From CAVVPY01 sp963750295 (GTDB lineage: Bacteria > Actinomycetota > Actinomycetes > Mycobacteriales > Jatrophihabitantaceae): 64,000 nucleotides of DNA. Where the stretch lies: the NCBI GenBank assembly GCA_963750295.1, contig CAVVPY010000001.1, forward strand, positions 682,001-746,000, given 5' to 3'. The notes beneath the pieces were generated by a model. It saw only the letters and a program-made list of their open reading frames with translations. It searched no databases and was not told the origin of the DNA. A program made the translations under genes and the position numbers. This document shows positions 1-11,562 of the stretch, one piece after another (position 1 is the stretch's first letter; every line of letters starts with the position of its first letter).

Positions 1-138
1 TCGATCGCCCCTGGCGTCGAGGTGAAGTGGGCGCTGGCGGCCCTGCGCGACGCAGCCTCGGTACCGACGCAGTACCGGCGGGCGATCGACCGCACCGCCG
101 AATCGAGCGACGGCGACGGGCGCACGTCCACCTCCTGA
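1..138 (+). CDS. yajC: YajC preprotein translocase subunit, C-terminal end (partial)
   Basis: Only the last 45 codons are present, open from base 1 to TGA at 136-138. The fragment carries IAPGVEVKWALAALRD, which resembles the beta-strand region of YajC (the 'APGV..KWA..AI' stretch that follows the single membrane segment), then a polar tail. YajC is the small membrane partner of SecD and SecF and is normally encoded just upstream of secD, as here. The membrane segment lies outside the window. The call rests on one short motif plus context, so it is probable rather than certain. Confidence 0.7.
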   Translation, partial: SIAPGVEVKWALAALRDAASVPTQYRRAIDRTAESSDGDGRTSTS

Positions 139-327
139 TCTCGGCCGCACAGTGCCGTCGGTCATACTGATGCACCGGATCGGTCGCGTTCGGCTCACGG
201 TGCCGTAGTTGTGCCGTATGTCGCCGTGCTCCGTCCGTGCCGACCGCGGCCGCTACGGCCGTCACCACCCACCGAAATACCCGCTTGATCCGCACACTGA
301 GACCTGAACGCCGAGGAGACAAACCCC

Positions 328-2409
328 GTGGCACCACCCGTCGGAACGTTGCGCGTCGGGCGCTACTTCCTCGCCCTGGTCGGCATTCTCGCGCTGCTGT
401 ACGCCATCGTGTTCTGGCCCGGCCAGCGGCACACGCCCAAGCTGGGCCTTGACCTCGTCGGCGGCACGCAGGTGATCTTCACGGCCAAGACCGACAACGG
501 GTCCACGCCGTCGTCCAGCAGCATGGAGCAGGCCAAGCAGATCCTCGAGGATCGCGTCAACGGCACCGGCGTGACCGAGGCGACGGTGATCATCCAGGGC
601 AGCGACCAGTTGGTCGTCTCGATCCCGGGCGACAAGTCCTCGGACGTCAGCAAGCTCGGCGCGGCCGCGGTGCTGAACTTCCGAGGCCTCGTCGCGCCGC
701 CGGTCCAGCTCGCGTGCTTGTCGCCGAGCGCCAACCCGTCGGCCAGCGGCTCGGCGTCGTCGGCTCCTGCCGCGTCGCCGAGCCCGACCGCGCCGGTGTC
801 CGGAGCGGCCGCGTCCGCGACCCCGCTGACCGTGCCGCGAGCCGCGCCGGCGAGCGGGACGGCCACCACGGCACCGACCTCGCCCTCGGCGAAGCCCACG
901 GCGAGCAGCGCACCGGCACCGACCCCGAGCGGCAGCACCACGCCGCAGCAGCCGCCCGCGTGCACGGCCGACCCGGTCGCGGCGGCGGCGAAGGCCGGCA
1001 AGTTCACCGTCCCGTTGACCGACACCGACTTCCAGAAGCTGCCCCAACCCCAGCAGGGCGCGCTCGCCGCGGCGCTGGCCAACTTCGACTGCGCCGCGGG
1101 CCAGACCGAGAAGGACATCCCCGACAGCTACTTCCTCGCCTGCGACTCCTCGCAGCGGGTGTTCCTGCTCGGCCCGGTGATCGTGGCCGGCAAGCAGATC
1201 AGCAGTGCCTCGGCCGTGGCGCCGAACCTCGCCAACGGCCAGACAGCCTGGACGGTCCGCCTCGAACTCAAGGGCTCGGGCCAGGCGAGGTGGGCCGACT
1301 ACACCGCCAAGCACAACGTGGGTGGGGTGGCACCGACCGCTGACATCACTGCGTGCGGCACAGGCACGCCGTGCGCGGACTACGTCGCGTTCACCCTCGA
1401 CGGCACGATCATCTCCAACCCGTACAACAACGAGACGATCAACGGCGGGTCCACCGAGATCACCGGCAGCTTCACCTCGTCCACGGCGCGTGACCTGGCG
1501 AACAAGCTGAAGTACGGTGCGCTGCCGCTCAGCTTCAAGACCGAGCAGGCACAGCAGGTGTCGGCGACACTTGGTAGCTCGCAGCTCAAGTCCGGCCTGC
1601 TCGCCGGCGGCATCGGGCTGATCCTGGTCGTCGTCTACTCGCTGATCTACTACCGCGCGCTCGGCATCGTCACGATCTTCTCGCTACTCGTGTCCGGCGC
1701 GTTGACCTACGCCTGCCTGGTCATGCTCGGGAACCAGATCGGGTTCACGCTCAGCCTGGCCGGTATCGCCGGCTTCATCGTCGCCGTCGGTATCACGGCC
1801 GACTCCTTCGTCGTCTTCTTCGAACGGCTCAAGGACGAGGTGCACGAAGGCAGGTCGGCACGCGTGGCAGTGCCACGCGCCTGGGTACGTGCTCGACGCA
1901 CGATTCTGTCGGCCGACACCGTCTCCTTCCTCGCCGCCGCGATCTTGTACTACTTCGCGGCCGGTGACGTGAAGGGCTTCGCCTTCACCCTGGGCCTCTC
2001 GACGATCCTCGACCTGGTCGTCGTGTTCCTGTTCACGCACCCGCTCGTGTCGTGGCTGTCGCGGTTCAAGTCCTTCGGCTCGTCCCGGGTCACCGGTCTG
2101 GACGCCCTGCGCAGCGGCCCCGCCATCAGCGACACCGCAATCGATTCCCGCCGGGCGCCGACCAGGGCGCGGGGGGCCGGCAAGGCCGAGCCGGCGCAGA
2201 CCGGTGTCGCGGTGCTCGAACGCGACGCGGCCCCCGAGCCGCCGAGCGTCGACGCGCCCGCCGGCGCGGAGGACGACGACGATGCTGCAGCCCCGAGCGA
2301 CGAGGAGTCCGAGCGCCGTCGGACGACACCGGTGGCCGGCTCGGCCGCCGAACGTGCCGCGGCTCGCCGGGCCCGGATGCGCGGCAAGAACGACGAGGAG
2401 TCCAGCTGA
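328..2409 (+). CDS. secD: Protein translocase subunit SecD
   Basis: SecD works with SecF in the membrane, using the proton motive force to help the SecYEG/SecA translocon release exported proteins. The 693-residue product has a first membrane segment near residues 13-31, the family signature LGLDLVGGTQV (about 38-48), a large extracytoplasmic domain, and a C-terminal block of five membrane segments from about residue 430 (RND-type SecD/SecF export fold). Residues about 131-212 are a Ser/Ala/Pro/Thr-rich low-complexity insert inside the extracytoplasmic domain, and the C-terminus is a long charged tail. The GTG start follows a GAGGAGA Shine-Dalgarno at good spacing. The stop overlaps the secF ATG (TGATG), so the pair is translationally coupled. 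Confidence 0.96.
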   Translation: MAPPVGTLRVGRYFLALVGILALLYAIVFWPGQRHTPKLGLDLVGGTQVIFTAKTDNGSTPSSSSMEQAKQILEDRVNGTGVTEATVIIQGSDQLVVSIPGDKSSDVSKLGAAAVLNFRGLVAPPVQLACLSPSANPSASGSASSAPAASPSPTAPVSGAAASATPLTVPRAAPASGTATTAPTSPSAKPTASSAPAPTPSGSTTPQQPPACTADPVAAAAKAGKFTVPLTDTDFQKLPQPQQGALAAALANFDCAAGQTEKDIPDSYFLACDSSQRVFLLGPVIVAGKQISSASAVAPNLANGQTAWTVRLELKGSGQARWADYTAKHNVGGVAPTADITACGTGTPCADYVAFTLDGTIISNPYNNETINGGSTEITGSFTSSTARDLANKLKYGALPLSFKTEQAQQVSATLGSSQLKSGLLAGGIGLILVVVYSLIYYRALGIVTIFSLLVSGALTYACLVMLGNQIGFTLSLAGIAGFIVAVGITADSFVVFFERLKDEVHEGRSARVAVPRAWVRARRTILSADTVSFLAAAILYYFAAGDVKGFAFTLGLSTILDLVVVFLFTHPLVSWLSRFKSFGSSRVTGLDALRSGPAISDTAIDSRRAPTRARGAGKAEPAQTGVAVLERDAAPEPPSVDAPAGAEDDDDAAAPSDEESERRRTTPVAGSAAERAAARRARMRGKNDEESS

Positions 2410-3509
2410 TGTCGATCGTCACCCGGCTGTACCGGGGCGAGACCAAGATCGAGTTCATCGGCACCCGCAAGCGGTGGTACCTCGCCTCGGCGATCCTGGT
2501 GGCCATCTGCGCGCTGAGCATCGGCATCCGTGGCTTCAACTACGGTGTCGAGTTCGCCGGTGGCACCCAGTTCCAGATCCCGGTCAGCAGCACCTCGATC
2601 TCGACCTCGGACGTCGAGTCGGCGTTCGCGGCAGCCGGGAAGTCTCCGGCCGACCCGCCGCAGGAGGTCGGCTCGGGCTCCACGCGTCAGGTCGTGGTCA
2701 AGATCGAATCGGTCACGCCGGACGAGCAGCAGCGGATCGAAGGTGCGGTCGAGCAACGACTGGGCTTGGCGGCGAGGTCGATAACGATCGACTCCGTGAG
2801 CTCGAGTTGGGGCCACGACATCACGGTCAAGGCGATCCAGGGCCTGATCGTGTTCCTCGTCATCGTGTCGATCTACATCTCCTTCCGCTTCCAGTGGCGG
2901 ATGGCGGTCGGCGGCATCGTCGCGCTGATCCACGACTTGATCCTCACCGCCGGCGTGTACTCGATCATCGGCTTCGAGGTGACCCCGTCCACCGTCGTCG
3001 GGCTGCTGACCATCCTCGGTTTCTCGCTGTACGACACGGTCGTCGTCTACGACAAGGTCGCCGAGAATTCGCGCGATCTGCTGGCCGGGTCGCGGATGAC
3101 CTACTCCGAGGCCGCCAACCTTGCGGTGAACCAGACGCTGATGCGCTCGATCAACACCTCGTTGATCGCGCTGCTGCCGGTCGCGGGGCTGCTGTTCGTC
3201 GGCGCCGGCGTGTTGGGCGTGGGCACGATCAAGGACCTCGCGCTGATCCTGTTCGTCGGGTTGGCCTCCGGTGCGTACTCCTCGCTGTTCCTGGCGACGC
3301 CGATCGTCGTGGAGCTCACCGAGCGTGAGCCCGGCTACAAGGCGCTGACGAAGCGGGTCCAGGCCAAGCGCTCCAGCGAGGCCAGGCGCGCCGAGGAGGA
3401 CCGCGAACTGACCGCAGCCGGGCTCACGCCGACCCGGACGCAGCGGCGCGCCGGAGGTCCTGCGCCGGCACCGAAACCCGGCGCGCGACCCCAGCGTCGG
3501 CGCAGGTGA
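2409..3509 (+). CDS. secF: Protein translocase subunit SecF
   Basis: Partner of SecD in the proton-driven export accessory complex. The 366-residue protein begins MSIVTRLYRGETKIEF, has a first membrane segment at about residues 25-40, the conserved FNYGVEFAGGTQF motif straight after it, an extracytoplasmic domain, and five C-terminal membrane segments including the family-typical GFSLYDTVVVYDKV loop. The ATG overlaps the secD stop. The basic C-terminal tail is rich in Arg, Ala and Pro. Its TGA overlaps the GTG of apt, so secD-secF-apt look like one transcription unit, the usual actinobacterial order upstream of relA. Confidence 0.96.
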   Translation: MSIVTRLYRGETKIEFIGTRKRWYLASAILVAICALSIGIRGFNYGVEFAGGTQFQIPVSSTSISTSDVESAFAAAGKSPADPPQEVGSGSTRQVVVKIESVTPDEQQRIEGAVEQRLGLAARSITIDSVSSSWGHDITVKAIQGLIVFLVIVSIYISFRFQWRMAVGGIVALIHDLILTAGVYSIIGFEVTPSTVVGLLTILGFSLYDTVVVYDKVAENSRDLLAGSRMTYSEAANLAVNQTLMRSINTSLIALLPVAGLLFVGAGVLGVGTIKDLALILFVGLASGAYSSLFLATPIVVELTEREPGYKALTKRVQAKRSSEARRAEEDRELTAAGLTPTRTQRRAGGPAPAPKPGARPQRRRR

Positions 3510-4051
3510 GTGCGCCGAGCGGTGATGGCGGAGCGGCTCTGGCAGCGCTGATCGCGTCCCAGTTGCGCGACGTCCCGGACTTTCCGCAGCCGGGGATCTT
3601 GTTCAAGGACATCTCCCCGCTGTTCGCCGACTCGCACACTTTGGCCGAAGCCGTCACCGGGCTGGCCGCGGTCGCCGCGGGAGCGGAACTCGTCGCCGGC
3701 GTCGAGGCGCGCGGCTTCGTCCTCGCCGGCGCGCTCGCGCGCCATCTCGACTGCGGTGCAGTCATGGTGCGCAAGGCCGGCAAGCTACCGCCGCCCACCG
3801 TGCGGCGCTCCTACGACCTCGAATACGGCCGCGCCGAGATCGAGGTGCCGGTCGACGTCCTGGACGGGCGGATGGTGCTGCTGGTCGACGACGTGCTGGC
3901 CACCGGTGGCACGCTGCGTGCGGCGGCCGAACTGATCGCGCAGGCCGGGGGCGTCGTCACCGGGTTGGCGGTGCTGCTCGAACTCGGAGTTCTCGGCGGC
4001 CGCGCCGAGGTGGCCGGCCTGGCGCCGCTGCACTCACTGCTGCGGCTCTGA
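3506..4051 (+). CDS. apt: Adenine phosphoribosyltransferase
   Basis: Salvages adenine with PRPP to make AMP in the cytoplasm. The 181-residue protein shows the Apt start (LRDVPDFPQPGILFKDISPL), a GVEARGF segment and the PRPP-binding motif LLVDDVLATGGTL, all typical of the type I phosphoribosyltransferase fold; the length is normal. The GTG start overlaps the secF stop (GTGA). The secF-apt-relA order is common in Actinobacteria and places purine salvage beside (p)ppGpp metabolism. Confidence 0.95.
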   Translation: MSAPSGDGGAALAALIASQLRDVPDFPQPGILFKDISPLFADSHTLAEAVTGLAAVAAGAELVAGVEARGFVLAGALARHLDCGAVMVRKAGKLPPPTVRRSYDLEYGRAEIEVPVDVLDGRMVLLVDDVLATGGTLRAAAELIAQAGGVVTGLAVLLELGVLGGRAEVAGLAPLHSLLRL

Positions 4052-4099
4052 TCGGTGTCGAGGCGCGCCGGGCCCGCCCGTGCGCTGACTGAGCGCCCG

Positions 4100-4105
4100 T
4101 AGACT
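4100..4105 (+). promoter_or_regulatory. Possible -10 box for relA
   Basis: TAGACT fits the actinobacterial TAnnnT -10 pattern and lies in the 94-nt gap after apt. A start of transcription near 4112 would give a leader of about 34 nt that includes the GAGGGG ribosome-binding site at 4134-4139. No convincing -35 box was seen. Confidence 0.3.
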
Positions 4106-4145
4106 TGCCGGTGGCAGCTATGGCCTCGACCGAGAGGGGACCTCG

Positions 4146-6833
<2,688 letters not shown>

Positions 6834-6859
6834 CCGGCCACGGATCGTGGCCGGGTCGC

Positions 6860-7597
6860 TCAGCTGTCGACGCTGATCAGGTCCACCACGAACACGAGCG
6901 GTGAGTTGGCCGGAATGTTGCCCTGCGCCTGCGCGCCGTAGCCGAGGCTCGCGGGCAGGATCATGATCCGCCGGCCGCCGGCGTGCATCGCGGGGATGCC
7001 GCTCGTGCCGCCGATCCCCTGCGTGAAGCCCTTCACGACCTGGGTCAGCGAGAACTGGGCGGGCTGGCCGCGGTCCCACGACGAGTCGAACTTGGTCCCG
7101 TCCTTGTAGAGCACCCCGGTGTACTGGACGGTCACCGTCGAAGCCGGCGTGGCCGCCTTGCCCTTGCCGACGACGAGGTCGCTGTACTCGAGCTTCTTCG
7201 GGTTCGTCGACGACTTGGACGTGACGACGGGGTAGCCCTTCAGATCGGTCGTCCCCTTGACCGTCACACCGGCGAAGGTCAGGCTCGCGCCGGTCGCCGG
7301 CGGGTAGGACTTGGACGGCGTCGGGCTGGGCGCGCTGCTCGTCGGGGTGGCGGGACGGGTCGGTGTGGTCGGGCTACTGGAGCCGCTCCCGGGCCCGGCG
7401 GCGGAGTTCGTCTTCTTGTCGTCACCGCTGCCGAGCAGCGTGAAGGTCAGGATGACGGCCCCGATCAGCACGAGCGTGCCGACGATCGAGGTGATCAGCG
7501 TGGCCTTGCGGCGGCGGATCTCACGCTCCCGCCGTCGCTCGAGCTGCCGTTCGAGATGGCGCCGCTGGGTCTCACGGCGCTGCTTGTTCGTCGGCAC
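6860..7597 (-). CDS. Membrane-anchored FKBP-type peptidyl-prolyl isomerase
   Basis: Predicted cis-trans prolyl isomerase. Of 245 residues, 1-31 are strongly basic (MPTNKQRRETQRRHLERQLE at the start), 33-55 form one membrane segment, 56-100 are a Ser/Thr/Pro linker, and about 140-245 are an FKBP domain with VTVQYTGVLYKDGTKFDSSW, GQPAQFSLTQVVKGF and a final PLVFVVDLISV strand. The catalytic domain should lie outside the membrane. In many Actinobacteria the gene at this place (between relA and the metallo-hydrolase/hisS) encodes a cyclophilin with the same kind of basic N-terminus and anchor; here the enzyme domain is FKBP instead. Convergent with relA, 26 bp apart. Confidence 0.9.
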   Translation of the reverse strand: MPTNKQRRETQRRHLERQLERRREREIRRRKATLITSIVGTLVLIGAVILTFTLLGSGDDKKTNSAAGPGSGSSSPTTPTRPATPTSSAPSPTPSKSYPPATGASLTFAGVTVKGTTDLKGYPVVTSKSSTNPKKLEYSDLVVGKGKAATPASTVTVQYTGVLYKDGTKFDSSWDRGQPAQFSLTQVVKGFTQGIGGTSGIPAMHAGGRRIMILPASLGYGAQAQGNIPANSPLVFVVDLISVDS

Positions 7598-7695
7598 GGA
7601 CGAGTCCTCCAGGACGGCGGTCGGGCAATGCGGTCCCCGGGAGTGTACGAAAGTCCGATCGGCGATGCCTGAGAGGCCCGTTTTCAGCGGCTCGC

Positions 7696-7701
7696 TAGGC
7701 T
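7696..7701 (+). promoter_or_regulatory. Possible -10 box for the metallo-hydrolase-hisS-aspS unit
   Basis: TAGGCT fits the TAnnnT pattern, 38 nt before the GTG start at 7740, inside the 142-nt divergent gap with the FKBP gene. No clear -35 box. Confidence 0.3.
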
Positions 7702-7739
7702 GGGAGCTCCCGTCCGAACTGGCCTAGTGGAGTGCTGCT

Positions 7740-8399
7740 GTGCTCATCGCGGGCTTCCCGTCGGACGCGACCGCCACGAACTGCTGGGTGATCGCGCCTG
7801 CCGACGGCGAGCAGTGCCTCGTTGTCGACCCCGGGATCGGGGTCGGTCCGCAGCTGGACGAGATCATCGCCCAGCACCGGCTGCACCCGGTCGCCGTCCT
7901 GCTCACCCACGGACACTTCGACCACACCTTCTCGGTGCTGCCGGTCTGCCAGGCCCGCGACGTCCCGGCGTTCATCCACCCGGCGGACCGCGGCCAGCTG
8001 GCCGACCCGTGGAGCGGCATCGGCATGCCCGCCGGGACGCCGCTGTTCGGCTCGCTCACCTTCGCCGAGCCCGACGACGTCCGCGAACTCACCGATGGCG
8101 AGAAGCTCTCGATCGGTGGCCTGGATCTCGGCGTGCGGCATGCGCCGGGGCACAGCGCCGGATCGGTCGTGTTCGACCTGTTCGGTGCCGACGAGCCGGT
8201 GCTGTTCAGTGGCGACGTGCTGTTCGCCGGCTCGATCGGCCGGGTGGACCTGCCAGGTGGCTCGATGGCCGAGATGGAGCGTTCGCTGCGCGAGGTCATC
8301 GTCCCGCTGGACGACGCGACGGTCGTGCACTGCGGACACGGACCGTCCACGACGATTGCTCGCGAGCGGGCCGGCAACCCGTACCTGCAGGACCTCTGA
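7740..8399 (+). CDS. Metallo-beta-lactamase-fold hydrolase, glyoxalase II-like
   Basis: A 219-residue cytoplasmic enzyme of the metallo-beta-lactamase superfamily. The metal-binding motif THGHFDH is present, followed by HAPGHSAGSVVF, FSGDVLFAGSIGR and a C-terminal CGHGPST histidine, the layout of hydroxyacylglutathione hydrolase-like proteins. The substrate cannot be read from sequence; in a mycothiol-producing organism it would more likely be another thioester. The GTG start fits the conserved beginning. The stop overlaps the hisS ATG (TGATG), and this gene-hisS pairing is common in Actinobacteria. Confidence 0.88.
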   Translation: MLIAGFPSDATATNCWVIAPADGEQCLVVDPGIGVGPQLDEIIAQHRLHPVAVLLTHGHFDHTFSVLPVCQARDVPAFIHPADRGQLADPWSGIGMPAGTPLFGSLTFAEPDDVRELTDGEKLSIGGLDLGVRHAPGHSAGSVVFDLFGADEPVLFSGDVLFAGSIGRVDLPGGSMAEMERSLREVIVPLDDATVVHCGHGPSTTIARERAGNPYLQDL

Positions 8400-9724
8400 T
8401 GGCGCTCAGTGGCTTCCCCGAACTGTTGCCCGCGCAGCGGTTCGTCGAGCAGGCCGTCCTCGACCGGCTACGGACGGTGTTCGAACTGCACGGCTTCGCG
8501 CCGATCGAGACGCCGGCCGTGGAGGCGCTCGACACGCTGCTGCGCAAGGGCGAGATCGACAAAGAGGTCTACGTGCTGCGCCGGCTGCACGCCGACCCCG
8601 AGGACGAGAGCGCGGCCGAACTCGGGCTGCACTTCGACCTGACCGTCCCGTTCGCGCGCTACGTCCTCGACCAGGCCGGCCACCTCGAGTTCCCGTTCCG
8701 GCGCTACCAGATCCAGAAGGTGTGGCGCGGCGAGCGGCCCCAGCAGGGGCGCTATCGCGAGTTCACCCAGGCCGACATCGACGTGATCGCCCGCGACACG
8801 CTGCCGTTCCACCACGACGTCGAGGTGGCCAGGGTGATGGCCGAGGCGCTGGCGACGTTGGACTTCCTGCCGCCCCTGCGGATGCAGGTCAACAACCGCA
8901 AGCTGATCGAGGGGTTCTACCGCGGTATCGGGGCCGGTGACGTCCCGGCCGTGATGCGGACGATCGACCGGCTGGACAAGTTGCCGCCCGACGCCGTCGA
9001 GCGGCAACTGCAGTCCGAGGCCGGGCTGAGCGCCGACCAGGCGGCGCTGTGCCTGGCCCTGGCCGAGATCCGGACGCCGGACTCGTCGTTCGTCTCCCGG
9101 GTGTGGGCGCTCGGAGTGGCGCACGCGATGCTCGACGAGGGCCTGTCCGAACTGGCCGCCGTCATCGACGGCTGCGCCTCGATCACGGGGATCAGCGTCG
9201 AGGCCGACCTGCGCATCGCGCGCGGGCTCGACTACTACACGGGGACCGTCTTCGAGACCCGGATGGACGGTTACCAGTCGCTCGGCTCGGTGTGCTCGGG
9301 CGGGCGCTACGACTCGCTGGCCTCGGACGGGAAGCTGACCTATCCGGGCGTCGGGATCTCACTCGGCGTGACGAGACTGCTGATGCCGCTGTTCCAGAGC
9401 GGTGACCTCACGGGGTCACGGTCGGTCCCGTCGGCCGTCTTGATCGCGCTGCCCGACGAGCAGACGCGCTCGGCGTGCGAGGCGATCGCGACCGCGCTGC
9501 GGATCCGGGGGATAGCGACCGAGGTCGCACCGAATCCGCAGAAGTACGGCAAGCAGATCCGCTACGCCGAGCGCCGCGGCATCCCCTTCGTCTGGTTCCC
9601 GGGCAATCCACACGAGGTCAAGGACATCCGCAGCGGTGAGCAGTTCGAGGCCGACCCGGCGTCCTGGACACCGCCCGCCATCGACCTGCGACCGCACGTT
9701 CTCTCCACGAAGGTTGGCGAATGA
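8399..9724 (+). CDS. hisS: Histidyl-tRNA synthetase
   Basis: Charges tRNA-His. The 441-residue class II synthetase has the motif-2 region (FRRYQIQKVWRGERPQQGRYREFTQAD, in part), the HisRS-specific RGLDYYTGTVFE loop, motif 3 (GVGISLGVTRL) and a C-terminal anticodon-binding domain. Start: ATG 8399, overlapping the upstream stop. The next gene, aspS, begins inside the last codons (ATGA), so hisS and aspS are coupled. Confidence 0.96.
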   Translation: MALSGFPELLPAQRFVEQAVLDRLRTVFELHGFAPIETPAVEALDTLLRKGEIDKEVYVLRRLHADPEDESAAELGLHFDLTVPFARYVLDQAGHLEFPFRRYQIQKVWRGERPQQGRYREFTQADIDVIARDTLPFHHDVEVARVMAEALATLDFLPPLRMQVNNRKLIEGFYRGIGAGDVPAVMRTIDRLDKLPPDAVERQLQSEAGLSADQAALCLALAEIRTPDSSFVSRVWALGVAHAMLDEGLSELAAVIDGCASITGISVEADLRIARGLDYYTGTVFETRMDGYQSLGSVCSGGRYDSLASDGKLTYPGVGISLGVTRLLMPLFQSGDLTGSRSVPSAVLIALPDEQTRSACEAIATALRIRGIATEVAPNPQKYGKQIRYAERRGIPFVWFPGNPHEVKDIRSGEQFEADPASWTPPAIDLRPHVLSTKVGE

Positions 9725-11478
9725 TTCGCACGCACGAAGCCGGTTCGCTCAGCGCCTCCGACGCGGGGCAGACGGTGACCCTGGCCGGCTGGGTCGCGAC
9801 CCGGCGCGACCACGGCGGCGTCACCTTCATCGACGTACGCGACGCGTCGGGGTCGGCCCAGGTGGTCTTCCGCGAGGCCGACGCGCACGCGCTGCGCAAC
9901 GAGTGGGTCATCGCTGTGACCGGCGAGGTGCGGCTGCGTCCTGAGGGCAACGTCAACGCTGCGATCGCGACCGGCGAGATCGAGGTGGTCGCGTCCGCGC
10001 TGCAGGTGCTCAACCAGGCGGCGACCCTGCCGTTCCAGGTCGACGAGCACACCGAGGTCGGCGAGGAGGCCCGGCTCAAGTACCGCTACCTCGATCTGCG
10101 CCGGCCGGGTCCGGGTGCCGCGATCCGGTTGCGTTCGCAGGTGAACCGCGCGGCCCGCGAGGCGCTGTACGAGCAGGGCTTCGTCGAGATCGAGACCCCG
10201 ACGATGACCCGCTCGACGCCCGAGGGCGCGCGTGACTTCGTCGTGCCGGCCCGGCTGCGTCCCGGCTCGTGGTACGCCCTGCCCCAGTCGCCGCAACTGT
10301 TCAAGCAGTTGCTCATGGTCGCGGGGATGGAACGGTACTTCCAGATCGCGCGGTGCTACCGGGACGAGGACTTCCGCGCCGACCGGCAACCGGAGTTCAC
10401 CCAGCTCGACATCGAAATGAGCTTCGTCGAGCAGGACGATGTGCTCGCCATGGCCGAGTCGGTGCTGGTGGCGTTGTGGGCGTTGATCGGCTACGCGGTA
10501 CCGACGCCGATCGCGCGGATGCCCTACGCGGAGGCGATGGCCCGCTACGGCTCGGACAAGCCCGATCTGCGCTTTGGCGTCGAACTCGTCGACTGCACCG
10601 GCTACTTCGCCGACACGCCGTTCCGGGTGTTCCAGGCGCCCTTCGTCGGCGCGGTCGTGATGGCCGGCGGGGCGTCGCAGCCGCGGCGCACGCTCGACGG
10701 TTGGCAGGAGTTCGCCAAGCAGCGCGGGCACCGCGGGCTGGCCTACGTCCTCGTCCAGGACGACGGGACGCTCGGCGGACCGGTCGCCAAGAACCTGTCG
10801 GACGTCGAGCGGGCCGGCCTGGTCGCGCACGTGGGCGCCGAGCCCGGGGACTGTGTGTTCTTCGCCGCCGGGCCGGCGGCCTCGGCCCGGGCGCTGCTCG
10901 GGGCGACCCGGCTCGAGATCGGCCGACGGCTGGAACTGATCGACGAGTCGGCCTGGTCGTTCGTATGGATCGTGGACTACCCGCTGTTCGCGCCGGCGTC
11001 CGAGGCGGTGGAGTCCGGCGACGTGGCGGTCGGCTCCGGTGCGTGGACGGCGGTGCACCACGCGTTCACGTCCCCGGCCCCTGAGTTCCTCGAGACGTTC
11101 GACACCGATCCTGGACCCGCACTCGCGACCGCCTACGACATCGTCTGCAACGGCAACGAGATCGGGGGCGGCTCGATCCGTATCCACCAGCGTGACGTGC
11201 AGGAGCGCGTGTTCGCGGTGATGGGCATCGACGCGGCCGAGGCTCAGTCGAAGTTCGGCTTCCTGCTCGACGCGTTCCAGTACGGCGCACCGCCGCACGG
11301 CGGGATCGCGTTCGGCTGGGACCGGATCTGCGCGCTGCTGTCGGGCACCGACTCGATCCGCGACGTGATCGCGTTCCCGAAGACCGGCGGCGGGTACGAC
11401 CCGCTGACCGGTGCCCCGGCGCCGATCACGGCCGAACAGCGCAAGGAAGCCGGCATCGACTCCGTTCCCGAGGACTGA
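9721..11478 (+). CDS. aspS: Aspartyl-tRNA synthetase
   Basis: Charges tRNA-Asp. The 585-residue protein has an N-terminal OB-fold anticodon-binding domain (VTLAGWVATRRDHGGVTFID), the class II core with motif 2 in FQIARCYRDEDFRADRQPEF, the bacterial insertion domain in the middle and motif 3 in GIAFGWDRICALLSGTDSIR. The length matches bacterial AspRS. Whether it also charges tRNA-Asn was not determined. The ATG overlaps the hisS stop. Confidence 0.96.
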   Translation: MIRTHEAGSLSASDAGQTVTLAGWVATRRDHGGVTFIDVRDASGSAQVVFREADAHALRNEWVIAVTGEVRLRPEGNVNAAIATGEIEVVASALQVLNQAATLPFQVDEHTEVGEEARLKYRYLDLRRPGPGAAIRLRSQVNRAAREALYEQGFVEIETPTMTRSTPEGARDFVVPARLRPGSWYALPQSPQLFKQLLMVAGMERYFQIARCYRDEDFRADRQPEFTQLDIEMSFVEQDDVLAMAESVLVALWALIGYAVPTPIARMPYAEAMARYGSDKPDLRFGVELVDCTGYFADTPFRVFQAPFVGAVVMAGGASQPRRTLDGWQEFAKQRGHRGLAYVLVQDDGTLGGPVAKNLSDVERAGLVAHVGAEPGDCVFFAAGPAASARALLGATRLEIGRRLELIDESAWSFVWIVDYPLFAPASEAVESGDVAVGSGAWTAVHHAFTSPAPEFLETFDTDPGPALATAYDIVCNGNEIGGGSIRIHQRDVQERVFAVMGIDAAEAQSKFGFLLDAFQYGAPPHGGIAFGWDRICALLSGTDSIRDVIAFPKTGGGYDPLTGAPAPITAEQRKEAGIDSVPED

Positions 11479-11497
11479 GCCCGATCCACCAACCCGC

Positions 11498-11561
11498 ATT
11501 GACCCCGCCGTGGTCGTGATCGGGCCGGTCCAGCGGCCACCGCAGGGTCAAAGCCGGGACA
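11498..11561. repeat. Intergenic palindromic repeat, copy A
   Basis: Starts with TTGACCCCGCCGTGG and ends with CCACCGCAGGGTCAA; the 15-nt arms (11499-11513 and 11537-11551) pair at 13 positions around a loop containing GATC. It then continues AAAGCCGGGAC. The first 24 nt match copies B (45862) and C (57044) at 19-20 positions. It lies between the convergent ends of aspS and the minus-strand gene at 11563, so it could act as a bidirectional transcription terminator, but it lacks a T-run. Confidence 0.75.
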
Positions 11562-11562
11562 A

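Noticed and set aside
139..327. Regulatory RNA or gene in the 189-nt gap before secD
   Set aside because: No coding frame with a ribosome-binding site, no clear hairpin; only the Shine-Dalgarno of secD is convincing.
9562..11499. A long minus-strand frame antisense to hisS/aspS
   Set aside because: Repetitive Arg/Gly/Val translation that tracks the aspS codon positions; no recognisable domain.
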